Positions 7,146 to 14,768 of a stretch of 28,393 nt of DNA are shown here, piece by piece (position 1 is the first letter of the stretch; each line of letters begins with the position of its first letter). The notes beneath the pieces were generated by a model. That model was not told where the DNA came from and ran no database searches. It saw only the letters and a list, made by a program, of their open reading frames with translations. A program made the position numbers and the translations under genes. The DNA comes from Actinomycetes bacterium (GTDB lineage: Bacteria; Actinomycetota; Actinomycetes; Actinomycetales; Actinomycetaceae): positions 1 to 28,393 of the forward strand of contig JAFAAX010000181.1 of NCBI GenBank assembly GCA_023426345.1. Direction: 5' to 3'.

Positions 7146-7890
7146 CGAGGGCGGCCCCGCGCCGCTGGAGCGGATCCTCATCGCCGCCTCGGACTGGCTG
7201 CGGGCGGGCGCGCGGCGCGCCGGACTCACGCGCTGGCGGACACGGGGGCTCCGGCCGGAGGACTTCCGGGCGGAGCGGGATCACGCCGCGACCGCGGTCT
7301 GCCTGCCCGGCATCCACGAGGACTGGCGGTCGCTCGCCGTGTGGGCCCAGGCCCTGCACGAGGACGGGTGGGACGTCCGGCTGCTGCCGGAACTCGGAGC
7401 GATGACGGCGCCGGTGCCGGAGCTGGCCGGACGCGTGGGACGCCTGCTCGAGCGGGAGGACCTGCGCGACGTCGCACTGGTCGCCCACTCGAAGGGCGGG
7501 CTGGTGGGCGCGTCCGTGATGGGCAGCGCGCAGGGGGTCCGTGTGCGCGGCATGGTCGCGGTGGCCACGCCCTTCGCGGGATCGCCGGTGGCGCGGCTGG
7601 CCCGGCTGGCCCCCGGGTTCCGAGAGCTGGCCCCCGGATCGCCCGCCCTCGACGAGATCGCCGCGGTCGTTCCCGGGATCGTCGACCGGATCCTCCACGT
7701 CGAGGCGGCGTGGGATCAGAGCGTCCCCGCCTGTCCCCTGCCGGGCGTCCGTCGACATGCCGTCCTGCCCCTGGCCGGCCACGAGTCGATGATGGCGGAT
7801 CCCCGCGCCGCCCGCGCGATCGCGCGCCTGGCGCGGACGTTGCCGACGGACCCGCCGATCCCGGCCGCCGACCAGAAGACACCGGGCTGA
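7132..7890 (+). CDS. Alpha/beta hydrolase, lipase-like
   Basis: This is a 252-residue alpha/beta hydrolase of the triacylglycerol-lipase/PGAP1-like type. The strand preceding CLPGIHEDW (about 57-65) supplies the oxyanion loop. VAHSKGG carries the nucleophile Ser120, and LAGHESMM supplies His217. The acid is not certain; Asp195 or Glu191 fits. There is no signal peptide. The ATG at 7132 lies 14 bases inside the end of the deaminase gene; an in-frame ATG at 7081 is also possible. The stop is only ten bases from the stop of convergent murB. The substrate is unknown, and the pairing with a deaminase and another hydrolase does not define one. Confidence 0.82.
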   Translation: MRPPDEGGPAPLERILIAASDWLRAGARRAGLTRWRTRGLRPEDFRAERDHAATAVCLPGIHEDWRSLAVWAQALHEDGWDVRLLPELGAMTAPVPELAGRVGRLLEREDLRDVALVAHSKGGLVGASVMGSAQGVRVRGMVAVATPFAGSPVARLARLAPGFRELAPGSPALDEIAAVVPGIVDRILHVEAAWDQSVPACPLPGVRRHAVLPLAGHESMMADPRAARAIARLARTLPTDPPIPAADQKTPG

Positions 7891-7900
7891 CCGGCGCCGT

Positions 7901-9139
7901 TCAGAGGTCGATGCCCAGGGTGACCGGCTCGGGGACCAGCTCGATGCCGAAGGCGTCACGCACGCCCTCGCGGACCGTGCGCGCCAGGACCTCGATGTCG
8001 TGCGAGGTCGCCCGGCCGCGGTTGGTCAACGCCAGCACGTGCTTGGTCGACAGGGAGGCCCGCGGGGCGTCCGGATCCTCGCCGGGCAGCGGGCTCCGAG
8101 GCGTCTTCCGCAGGATGTCGGCCGGGGACACGGCGGGGTCGCCCTCGTCGCCCCTGGACGAGGACGGCACCGCGTACCCCTTGCCGAACCCCGAACGGGA
8201 GATGAGCCAGGCGGCGGAGGTCTTGACCAAGGGCGCGCCGTCCTGGTCCCGGCCGGCGGGAAAACGTGGGGCCTCGGGGGGGAGCAACGCGTCGGCCGAT
8301 TCGGCGCGAAGGATCGGGTTGGTGAAGAACGAGCCCGCGCTCCACGTGTCGTGGTCGTCGGGGTCCACCACCATGCCCTTCGAGCGGCGCAGAGTCAGGA
8401 CCGCCTCGCGCACCTCCGATGCGGGGGCGCGATCCCCGATCGAGACGCCCAGCACACGGGCGAGCTCCGCGTACTGGACGGGGGCGGACAGCCCGGAGGC
8501 CGGCAGCGCGAAGGTGGCCTCCGTGATCACCCACCGGCCGGTCGGGCCCCACTGCCGCCCGGCCGATTCCTCGGGCGCGGACTGCGGGCCGGCCAGGGAC
8601 CGCTTGATGACCGAGGTGCGGTAGCCCAGGCGCAGGTGCTCGGCGGTCAGCTCCGCGATCTGGTCGAACGCGCGGTCCCAGGCGCGCACGGACACCAGCG
8701 TCGCCGCGACGTCCTGGCCGTAGGCGCCGACGTTCTGGACGGGAGCGGCCCCCACGGTCCCGGGAATGCCGGAGAGCGCCTCGAGGCCCGAGAGGCCCTG
8801 CTCGACGGTGGCGGCGACCAGATCGTCCCACGCGGTGCCCGCCGGCGACGTGACGGTCACCACGCCGTCCGCCCGATCCTCGCCGCGCGTGCGGATCTCG
8901 CGGCGCGCGTCCTGGACCACGATGCCGTCGAAGGGCTCGTCCGAGGCGAACAGGTTCGATCCGCCGCCCAGCACCAACAGCGGCCGCCCGTCGCGGTCCG
9001 CGTTGCGCACCGCATCGATGAAGGCCTGCTCCGTTCCCGCAAGCACCCATGCCGACACGGTGCCCCCGACGTGGAGCGTCGTGGCGTCGCGCAGCCAGGG
9101 CACATCCAGGGCCAGCGGCTGGTTCCAGAGCAGGTGCAT
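7901..9139 (-). CDS. murB: UDP-N-acetylmuramate dehydrogenase (MurB)
   Basis: MurB reduces UDP-GlcNAc-enolpyruvate to UDP-MurNAc with NADPH and FAD, the second committed step of cytoplasmic peptidoglycan precursor synthesis. The 412-residue product has the FAD loop VLGGGSN (about 56-62), SGIPGTVGAAPVQNVGAYGQ (about 123-142), GYRTSVIK with the conserved Tyr/Arg, the catalytic-Ser motif WSAGSFFTNP (about 266-275), and Glu404 in the C-terminal EPVTLG. It is longer than most MurB proteins: a Ser/Pro/Asp-rich loop at about 324-362 separates GFGKGYA from LSTKHVLALTNRG. The ATG at 9137-9139 follows GGGAGGAC. A longer upstream reading lacks family similarity. Confidence 0.95.
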   Translation of the reverse strand: MHLLWNQPLALDVPWLRDATTLHVGGTVSAWVLAGTEQAFIDAVRNADRDGRPLLVLGGGSNLFASDEPFDGIVVQDARREIRTRGEDRADGVVTVTSPAGTAWDDLVAATVEQGLSGLEALSGIPGTVGAAPVQNVGAYGQDVAATLVSVRAWDRAFDQIAELTAEHLRLGYRTSVIKRSLAGPQSAPEESAGRQWGPTGRWVITEATFALPASGLSAPVQYAELARVLGVSIGDRAPASEVREAVLTLRRSKGMVVDPDDHDTWSAGSFFTNPILRAESADALLPPEAPRFPAGRDQDGAPLVKTSAAWLISRSGFGKGYAVPSSSRGDEGDPAVSPADILRKTPRSPLPGEDPDAPRASLSTKHVLALTNRGRATSHDIEVLARTVREGVRDAFGIELVPEPVTLGIDL

Positions 9140-9227
9140 GTGTCCTCCCAGGGGACGGGCGGCGGTCGGCGTGATCTCCTCGATCAGTCTCCCACCTCGC
9201 GGCGTCGGCGGGAGGGCTCGCGGCCGG

Positions 9228-10589
9228 TCAGCGCGCCGGCGCGGGCAGCGCCTCGGGTGCTGCGGGCAACACCTCGGGTGCGGCCGCGATGCTGGCGACC
9301 CCGGCGGGGAGGCTCTCAGTCCCGACGGGACACACGGGCGTCGGGGCGGCGGGGACCTTGCGCACGTTCGGCGCCAGCGCGATCGCCAAAGCGACCGGCA
9401 CGACGAGCACCGCCATCGCACGGTGATAGCCGAGGTGCTCGGCCATGAGGCCCAGCACCGGTGGCCCGATCAGGGCCGCGCCGTAGTTGATGGTCGACAG
9501 CACGGACACGCGCGCGGCGGTCATCGACGGATCCTTCGACAGCGCCGAGGCGCCCGTCGGGAACACGAGCGCCGCTCCGGCCGCCCACAAGACGACGCCG
9601 ACCAGCGCCGCCCACGAGGCCGGCGCGAAGGCCACCAGCAGGAGGCCCGCGCAGGCGCCCACCATGAGGGCCTGCAACAGGCGATCGGCCCGGAAACGGC
9701 GGTGCAGCCCCGTCGAGAGCATCCGCACAGTGGCCATGATGGTGAGGAACGCCGAAAGCACCAGGGACGCTTGAGCGGCCTCCATGCCGTACCCGTCGAT
9801 CATCGACAGGGCCAGCCAGTCGTTCGCGGCCCCCTCCATCAGCCCGCCGGACAGCACCATCAGCGCGACGAGGACCGTGTTGCGCTCCGACCAGGCCTGT
9901 CGGGTGCGGCCGCGGGCGCGGGCGCCGGCGCGGGCCGCCGCCTCCTGGTCGGGACCGCTCGGGCCGCCGGCGGCAGCCCCGGCTGCGACCGAGAACCCCG
10001 CGACCTCGGTCTCGCTGAGATAGAAGTGGGAGGCGGCCAGCGTGCTCGCCAGGATGACCGCGGACATCACGAGGAGGTGCACCGTGACGGACACCCCCAG
10101 GCCGGCCAGGGCCGCGCCGATGAGCGCGCCCGTCACCATGCCCAGGGAGAACATCGCGTGGAGCTTGTCCAGCAGGACCCGCCGCCGGGCGGCCTCGACC
10201 AGGCCGCCTTCGATGTTCGAGGTCGCCGACCACAGCGAGGATCCGCAGCACACCGCGATCAGGCACGCGGACAGCGCCGGGCGCGAGGCGACGTGGGCGG
10301 CCAACGCGACCCCGACGATGCCGAGCGTCCACAGTCCCACGCCCAGGCGGGTCGTCGCCCGGGCGCCGATGCGCCCGACCAATGGGCCCGACGACGGCAG
10401 GGCGATCAACGATCCCAGGGAACCGATCAGGAGCATCTGCGCCAGCTCCGTCGGCGCCAGGTCCAAGGCGTCGCGCAGCGCCGGCAGCCGCGACACCCAG
10501 GAGGCCGCGGAGGCTCCCAGGATGAAGAAGACGAACAGACACGCCCAGGTGGCACGCGCGGTGCGGGCGCGGGAGATGACGGGGGACAC
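9228..10589 (-). CDS. Major facilitator superfamily transporter
   Basis: The 453-residue protein has about twelve hydrophobic segments in two halves split by a polar Ala/Arg-rich loop (about 190-225). The N-terminal ASWVSRLPALRDALDL motif resembles the sugar-permease/YbjJ-like branch of the MFS. The C-terminal tail of about 45 residues is rich in Ala, Pro and Glu, with the short repeat PEVLP/PEALP. It is an inner-membrane transporter whose substrate cannot be predicted. The GTG start at 10587-10589 has GGAG about eight bases upstream. It lies between murB and rpmG, where several other actinobacteria carry MaoC-like dehydratase genes; none is seen here. Confidence 0.88.
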   Translation of the reverse strand: MSPVISRARTARATWACLFVFFILGASAASWVSRLPALRDALDLAPTELAQMLLIGSLGSLIALPSSGPLVGRIGARATTRLGVGLWTLGIVGVALAAHVASRPALSACLIAVCCGSSLWSATSNIEGGLVEAARRRVLLDKLHAMFSLGMVTGALIGAALAGLGVSVTVHLLVMSAVILASTLAASHFYLSETEVAGFSVAAGAAAGGPSGPDQEAAARAGARARGRTRQAWSERNTVLVALMVLSGGLMEGAANDWLALSMIDGYGMEAAQASLVLSAFLTIMATVRMLSTGLHRRFRADRLLQALMVGACAGLLLVAFAPASWAALVGVVLWAAGAALVFPTGASALSKDPSMTAARVSVLSTINYGAALIGPPVLGLMAEHLGYHRAMAVLVVPVALAIALAPNVRKVPAAPTPVCPVGTESLPAGVASIAAAPEVLPAAPEALPAPAR

Positions 10590-10895
10590 AGCAGGCTCCG
10601 AAAGGATGGGGGCGCGATGGGGGGAAGGAGGCCGCGTCGGGCTCGTGGGAGGCGTCGCGGGGACGGTGATGAAGGGGGTGGGGCGGTCGGGGCCGGTCCG
10701 GGGACGAGGGCGGCCCTCGCCCCAGAAGCGGCGATCATGAGGAGTGGCGGGACGATCAGTGTCGATGGGCGACCCGATCGCGAAGCGACGAGGCCATCCG
10801 CCTGGGAAGGCAGGGACGGCCTCGTCAATGCACGAGACCCCGGAGAGTCCTCAGGGACTGGCCGGGGTCGTGGGCGGTGCTCCGGAGAGCGGGAC
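10590..10895. other. Intergenic region between the MFS gene and rpmG
   Basis: About 306 bases hold no credible gene. The part next to the transporter is G-rich on the plus strand and should contain its promoter, but no clear -10/-35 pair was found. The part next to rpmG holds a hairpin (10787-10826) that may end the tRNA-rpmG transcript. Confidence 0.5.
10787..10826 (-). terminator. Candidate terminator downstream of rpmG
   Basis: GACGAGGCC (10787-10795) is the exact reverse complement of 10818-10826. The 22-base loop holds a second small hairpin, GCCT-GGGA-AGGC. It lies about 70 bases past the rpmG stop codon. There is no T tract; assignment to the rpmG transcript is by position. Confidence 0.5.
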
Positions 10896-11066
10896 TCAGC
10901 GGGTCTCGCGGTGGAGCGTCGACTTCCGGCAGCGCGGGCAGTACTTGTTCAGTTCCAGGCGATCCGGCGTGTTGCGACGGTTCTTCTTCGTGATGTAGTT
11001 GCGCTCCTTGCACACTGAGCAGGCCAGTGTGATCTTGGGGCGCACATCCTGCGACTTGCTTGCCAC
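10896..11066 (-). CDS. rpmG: 50S ribosomal protein L33
   Basis: This small gene encodes a 56-residue L33 with a GTG start at 11064-11066 and a TGA stop at 10896-10898. The product reads VASKSQDVRPKITLACSVCK at the N-terminus and contains YITKKNRRNTPDRLELNKYC. Four Cys (about 16, 19, 43, 46) form two CxxC pairs, so this is the zinc-ribbon C+ form of L33. The tRNA-Met gene ends 57 bases upstream, and tRNA-Thr and tRNA-Tyr lie further upstream on the same strand, matching the tRNA-Thr/tRNA-Met/rpmG cluster of many actinobacteria. Many actinobacteria also carry a Cys-free L33 paralogue controlled by zinc; none is in this window. Confidence 0.96.
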   Translation of the reverse strand: MASKSQDVRPKITLACSVCKERNYITKKNRRNTPDRLELNKYCPRCRKSTLHRETR

Positions 11067-11123
11067 GGTCCCTACCTCGCTTGAGAGTCTCGCCGGTCAC
11101 CCGGCCTGCCCGGATGATCCTGT

Positions 11124-11200
11124 TGGTAGCGGGGGCGGGGATCGAACCCGCGACCTCACGATTATGAGTCGTGCGCTCTGACCGGCTGAGCTACCCCGCC
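11124..11200 (-). tRNA. metT: tRNA-Met (anticodon CAT)
   Basis: The minus strand folds with acceptor GGCGGGG (11194-11200) against CCCCGCT (11128-11134, one G-U pair). The anticodon stem CACGA/TCGTG encloses CTCATAA, and the T loop is TTCGATC. The anticodon CAT and an ordinary paired acceptor end point to elongator tRNA-Met. The 3' CCA is encoded at 11124-11126. It lies just upstream of rpmG. Confidence 0.95.
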
Positions 11201-11239
11201 GCTACGGCCGCGGCTCGCCGGGCGGCGATCCACAACCAG

Positions 11240-11312
11240 AGCCCCGAAAGGGAATCGAACCCTTGACCTTCTCCTTACCATGGAGACGCTCTGCCGACTG
11301 AGCTATCGGGGC
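11240..11312 (-). tRNA. thrT: tRNA-Thr (anticodon GGT)
   Basis: The acceptor stem GCCCCGA (11306-11312) pairs with TCGGGGC (11241-11247). The D arm is GCTCAGTCGGCAGAGC, the anticodon loop holds GGT, and the T arm is AAGGG-TTCGATT-CCCTT. No CCA is encoded. It lies 39 bases upstream of tRNA-Met on the same strand. Confidence 0.95.
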
Positions 11313-11408
11313 AACGCGAGAAACCCTATCCCAGCGCTGATCGCCGGAGCAATCGGCGGGCCTGAGAAGGACCTCACACGTGCGGCCACCCCGGTCTCCC
11401 GGAGCCTG

Positions 11409-11490
11409 TGGCGGGGGAGGGATTCGAACCCCCGAAGCATTCCGCGGCTGATTTACAGTCAGCTCCCTTTGGCCACTCGGGAACCCCGCC
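11409..11490 (-). tRNA. tyrT: tRNA-Tyr (anticodon GTA)
   Basis: The acceptor stem GGCGGGG (11484-11490) pairs with CCCCGCC (11410-11416). The anticodon loop CTGTAAA carries GTA. A long variable arm lies between the anticodon and T arms, giving about 82 bases as expected for tRNA-Tyr. No CCA is encoded. It is the first gene of the tRNA-Tyr/Thr/Met/rpmG group and is divergent from the YajQ-family gene. Confidence 0.95.
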
Positions 11491-11522
11491 ATGCGCCGCC
11501 GGTTCAGGGGCGGCGCCGTGAA

Positions 11523-11553
11523 AGAATACCAGCGCAACGGACCGCGACGCCAA
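11523..11553 (-). promoter_or_regulatory. Candidate promoter for tRNA-Tyr
   Basis: On the minus strand TATTCT (11523-11528) lies about 33 bases upstream of the tRNA-Tyr 5' end, and TTGGCG (11548-11553) lies 19 bases further upstream. The -10 hexamer is good and the spacer slightly long. Its position in the 104-base divergent gap fits transcription of the tRNA group. Confidence 0.45.
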
Positions 11554-11594
11554 TCGCGCATCCAGCCATCCGCCCCTTCGAGAGGAGTATCACC

Positions 11595-12104
11595 ATGGCC
11601 GACTCGTCCTTCGACGTCGTCTCGAAATTGGACCGCCAAGAGGTGGACAACGCGGTCAATCAGACCGCCAAGGAGGTTTCTCAGCGTTACGACTTCCGCC
11701 ACGTCGACGCGGAGATCCATCTGGCCGGCGATGCGATCGAGATGCAGGCCAACGCGCCTGAGCGCGTCAACGCGATCCTCGACGTCCTGGAGAGCCGGCT
11801 GATCCGCCGCGGCGTCTCACTGAAGGCCCTCGACCTGGAGGGCCGCGAGCCCAAGGCGTCGGGCAAGATCTACAAGCTGGTGGTCCCCCTCAAGGAGGGC
11901 ATCAGCCAGGACAATGCGAAGCGGATCACGAAGCTCATCCGCGACTCGGGCCCGAAGGGCGTCAAAGCCCAGATCCAGGGCGACGAGGTCCGCGTCTCCT
12001 CGAAGTCGCGCGACGACCTCCAGGCGGTCATCGCCCTGCTCAAGGGCCCCGACGCCGGGACCGCCGGCATCGACGCCGCCCTCCAGTTCGTCAACTACCG
12101 CTGA
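11595..12104 (+). CDS. YajQ-family nucleotide-binding protein
   Basis: This is a member of the YajQ (DUF520) family, small proteins of two ferredoxin-like domains. Some members bind cyclic di-GMP or other nucleotides. The 169-residue product has the expected length and hallmarks: MADSSFDVVSKLDRQEVDNA at the start, KEVSQRYDFR, GREPKASGKIYK near the middle, and a C-terminal QFVNYR. The ATG at 11595 follows an AGAGGAG ribosome-binding site. The protein has no signal peptide and should be cytoplasmic. It is divergent from tRNA-Tyr and its stop is nine bases from the stop of convergent htpX. Its precise role in actinobacteria is not established. Confidence 0.94.
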   Translation: MADSSFDVVSKLDRQEVDNAVNQTAKEVSQRYDFRHVDAEIHLAGDAIEMQANAPERVNAILDVLESRLIRRGVSLKALDLEGREPKASGKIYKLVVPLKEGISQDNAKRITKLIRDSGPKGVKAQIQGDEVRVSSKSRDDLQAVIALLKGPDAGTAGIDAALQFVNYR

Positions 12105-12113
12105 GCCTCGGCC

Positions 12114-12995
12114 TCAGTAGCCGGCCATCCGCTCCAGCCGGGCGATGCGCTCCGCCATCGGCGGATGTGTGCTGAACAGCTTCTTCACGCCGGAACCGCG
12201 GAACGGATTCGCGATCATCATGGCGGCGACGTTCTCGTTGGCGGGCGTGGCCTCCAGGGGCACCCTGTCCGTCATGCCCTCGATCTTGCGCAGCGCACTG
12301 GCCAGGGCCAAGGGGTCCTGGGCCAGGCGGGCGCCGTCCTCGTCGGCGTCGAACTCCCGGGTCCGCGAGATCGACAACTGGATGAGCGACGCGGCCACGG
12401 GCGCCAGGATCGCGGTGGCCAGGGCGGCCAACGCGTTCATCCCCCCGCCCTGCCGGTTGCGCCCGCCTCCGAAGAACAGGAGGAACTGCGCGATCGAGCT
12501 GATCACTCCCCCGATGGCCGCTGCCACCGAGGACGTGAGGATGTCCCGGTTGTAGACGTGCATGAGCTCGTGCCCGAGCACCGCGCGCAGCTCGCGCTCG
12601 CCCAGGATCGCGAGAATCCCCTCGGTGCAGCACACGGCGGCATGCTCCGGATCGCGCCCCGTCGCGAAGGCGTTCGGGGAGTGCGTCGGCGCCACCCAGA
12701 TACTCGGCATCGGCTGGCCGGCGCGCTGAGACAGGTCGGTGACGATCGCGTACAGCCCCGGCTGGTCCTCGGCCGAGACCGGATAGGCGCGCATCTGGCG
12801 CAAGGCGATCGTCGCGGAGTTCCAGTACGACCAGGCGGTCTGCACCAGGCCGATCCCGGCGAAGATCCAGATCCACGCCGAATTGCCCGTCCCCTGGGCG
12901 ATGAGCCCTCCGATGACCAGCAGCACCACCCACAGGACCAGGAACAGCCCCAGCGTCTTCAATCCGTTGTGGTAACGGCGCCCCGACCCCGTCAT
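12114..12995 (-). CDS. htpX: Membrane zinc metalloprotease HtpX
   Basis: HtpX is an M48-family zinc endopeptidase of the cytoplasmic membrane involved in membrane-protein quality control. The 293-residue product has two N-terminal membrane helices (about 12-32 and 38-56), the zinc motif GHELMH (His142, Glu143, His146), further hydrophobic segments (about 150-175 and 187-207), and REFDADEDGA with the third ligand Glu214. The C-terminal FSTHPPMAERI is typical. The ATG at 12993-12995 follows GGGGAG; a longer reading to 13097 has no family support. Its stop lies nine bases from the convergent YajQ-family gene. Confidence 0.95.
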   Translation of the reverse strand: MTGSGRRYHNGLKTLGLFLVLWVVLLVIGGLIAQGTGNSAWIWIFAGIGLVQTAWSYWNSATIALRQMRAYPVSAEDQPGLYAIVTDLSQRAGQPMPSIWVAPTHSPNAFATGRDPEHAAVCCTEGILAILGERELRAVLGHELMHVYNRDILTSSVAAAIGGVISSIAQFLLFFGGGRNRQGGGMNALAALATAILAPVAASLIQLSISRTREFDADEDGARLAQDPLALASALRKIEGMTDRVPLEATPANENVAAMMIANPFRGSGVKKLFSTHPPMAERIARLERMAGY

Positions 12996-13145
12996 GCTCC
13001 CCGCCCCTTTCGCCGCGCCACCGCGCCCGTCCACGCTACCTGCGACGGTGACGCGGAGCGCGCCGAGCAGCCCGTTCCCAGGGTTTACCAAGGTCACAAA
13101 TCGGTCTCGCCCCGCGCCGACCGGTCCCGGCGGGAGCGACCGGCG

Positions 13146-14768
13146 TCAGCGGCTGTTGCGGATCGACTCCGGTCCGGAGTAGTCCTCGCCGAAGCGCTCG
13201 ACGGCGGTGGGCGCGCCCATCTCCCCGGGACGGCCGATGAGGTCGGCGGTGTCCGCGTGGTCGGCGGGGACCTCATCGCGGGAGATCCGGGTCATGGCCT
13301 GGCGGGAGACCACCTTGATGCGCTCGCGCAGGCCGCGATCGTGGGACAGCCCGCCATAGGCGGAGCCCAGCTGCTGCTCGTAGGCGTCCAGCAGCTCCCA
13401 TCCCTGCCAGGTCGTGTAGGCGACGCCCCTCTCGTCGAGCAGCCGCACCATGGCGTCGTGACCGACGGCGGACGTGCCCGCGTGGAGCCGCCCGGCGTGG
13501 GCGTCCTCGACCAGGTGGGCGATGGTCTGCTGGGCGTCGGACTTCGTCGAGCCGATGAGGCCGACCGGTCCGCGCTTCACCCAGCCGGTCGCGTACAGGC
13601 CGGGGATCACCGGCGAGGACGCCTCCCCCGGCTGGCTCCGGGAATCCGATGAGGTCGCGAGCGGGGCGCCCTCGTCACGGGTGGACGGGAGGGCCCCGGT
13701 CGATGCGGACCCGAGGGCGGCGGCCTCCGGGGACTCCACGACGCGCCCCTCGATGTTCGGGATGACGCCGCGACGGGTGTCGAAGGGCACACCCGGGATG
13801 GCCGAGGAGAAGTAGCCCACCGCGCGGTAGACGGCCTGGACGGGCCAGGTGGTCATCACGCCCGTGCCGCGGACGTTCCCATCGCCGGTGAGCTCCGTCC
13901 GCTCGGCGACCAGGGCCCGCACATGGCCCTCGGCGTCGGCGAGGACCTCGACGGGCGATTGGAACAGGTGGATGTGGATGCGGCGGCTGGCCGTGCGCTC
14001 CGCGGGGTCCACCGACGCGTAGTTGGTGAGGGTCTTGACGACCTGGCGCTGCTGGTTCGACTCGCGCAGCGCCCTCTCGGAGCCCTCGTCGAACTGGAAG
14101 TCCTCCTCGTCGACGATGACGTCCACGTCGGGGACCTTGCCCAGCTCGCGCAGCTCCAGCGGCGTGAACTTGACCTGCGCCGGGCCGCGTCGGCCGAAGA
14201 TGTGGACGTCGGTGATCCGGTTCTGGGCGAGGCCCTCGGCGACGTTCTCGGGGATCTCCGTGACGATCATGTCCTCGATGTGCTTGGCCAGCACGCGGGA
14301 GATGTCCAGCGCAACGTTGCCGACGCCGATCACCGCGACCTCGCGGGCCGTCAGGGGCCAGGCGCGCGGGTAGTCCGGGTTCCCGTCGTACCAGGACACG
14401 AAGTCCGCGGCGCCGTAGGACTCCGGCAGGTCGATGCCGGGGATGTCGAGGGGCGCGTCGCGGTCCGAGCCGGTCGCCAGAATGATCGCGTCATAGTGAT
14501 CGCGCAGGTCCTCGATGGTGATGTCACGGCCGACCTCGACGTTGCCGAGCAGGCGGATGTCGCCGCGCTGGAGGATCTTGTACAGCGCCACGATGATCTG
14601 CTTGATGCGCGGATGGTCAGGGGCGACGCCGTAGCGGACCAGGCCGTAGGGAGCGGGCAGGCGTTCGAACAGGTCGATGTTCACGTCCAGTCCGGACTTC
14701 GACAGGATGTCCGAGGCGTAGATCCCGGCCGGGCCCGCTCCGATCACAGCGACGTTCACAGTGCTCAC
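13146..14768 (-). CDS. fprA: Ferredoxin/flavodoxin-NADP+ reductase (adrenodoxin-reductase type)
   Basis: This two-domain flavoenzyme passes electrons between NADP(H) and ferredoxin through FAD. It shows the FAD-binding VAVIGAGPAGIYAS (about 6-19), the family stretch ERLPAPYGLVRYGVAPDHP (about 35-53), ILATGSDRD, the NADP-binding VAVIGVGNVALDISRVL (about 144-160) and FGRRGPAQVKFT. The C-terminal FAD contact LYATGWVKRGPVGLIGSTK lies near 391-409. The 540 residues are longer than the usual roughly 450-460 of FprA proteins. Part of the excess is a Ser/Ala/Pro/Asp-rich insertion at about 346-386, between GRVV and PVIPGLYATGW. The GTG start at 14766-14768 has a strong GGAGGAGG ribosome-binding site. 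Confidence 0.95.
   Translation of the reverse strand: MSTVNVAVIGAGPAGIYASDILSKSGLDVNIDLFERLPAPYGLVRYGVAPDHPRIKQIIVALYKILQRGDIRLLGNVEVGRDITIEDLRDHYDAIILATGSDRDAPLDIPGIDLPESYGAADFVSWYDGNPDYPRAWPLTAREVAVIGVGNVALDISRVLAKHIEDMIVTEIPENVAEGLAQNRITDVHIFGRRGPAQVKFTPLELRELGKVPDVDVIVDEEDFQFDEGSERALRESNQQRQVVKTLTNYASVDPAERTASRRIHIHLFQSPVEVLADAEGHVRALVAERTELTGDGNVRGTGVMTTWPVQAVYRAVGYFSSAIPGVPFDTRRGVIPNIEGRVVESPEAAALGSASTGALPSTRDEGAPLATSSDSRSQPGEASSPVIPGLYATGWVKRGPVGLIGSTKSDAQQTIAHLVEDAHAGRLHAGTSAVGHDAMVRLLDERGVAYTTWQGWELLDAYEQQLGSAYGGLSHDRGLRERIKVVSRQAMTRISRDEVPADHADTADLIGRPGEMGAPTAVERFGEDYSGPESIRNSR

Noticed and set aside
9140..9421. N-terminal extension of MurB upstream of 9139
   Set aside because: The added sequence is Arg/Ser/Pro-rich, overlaps the MFS gene and lacks family similarity, while ATG 9137-9139 has a good ribosome-binding site.
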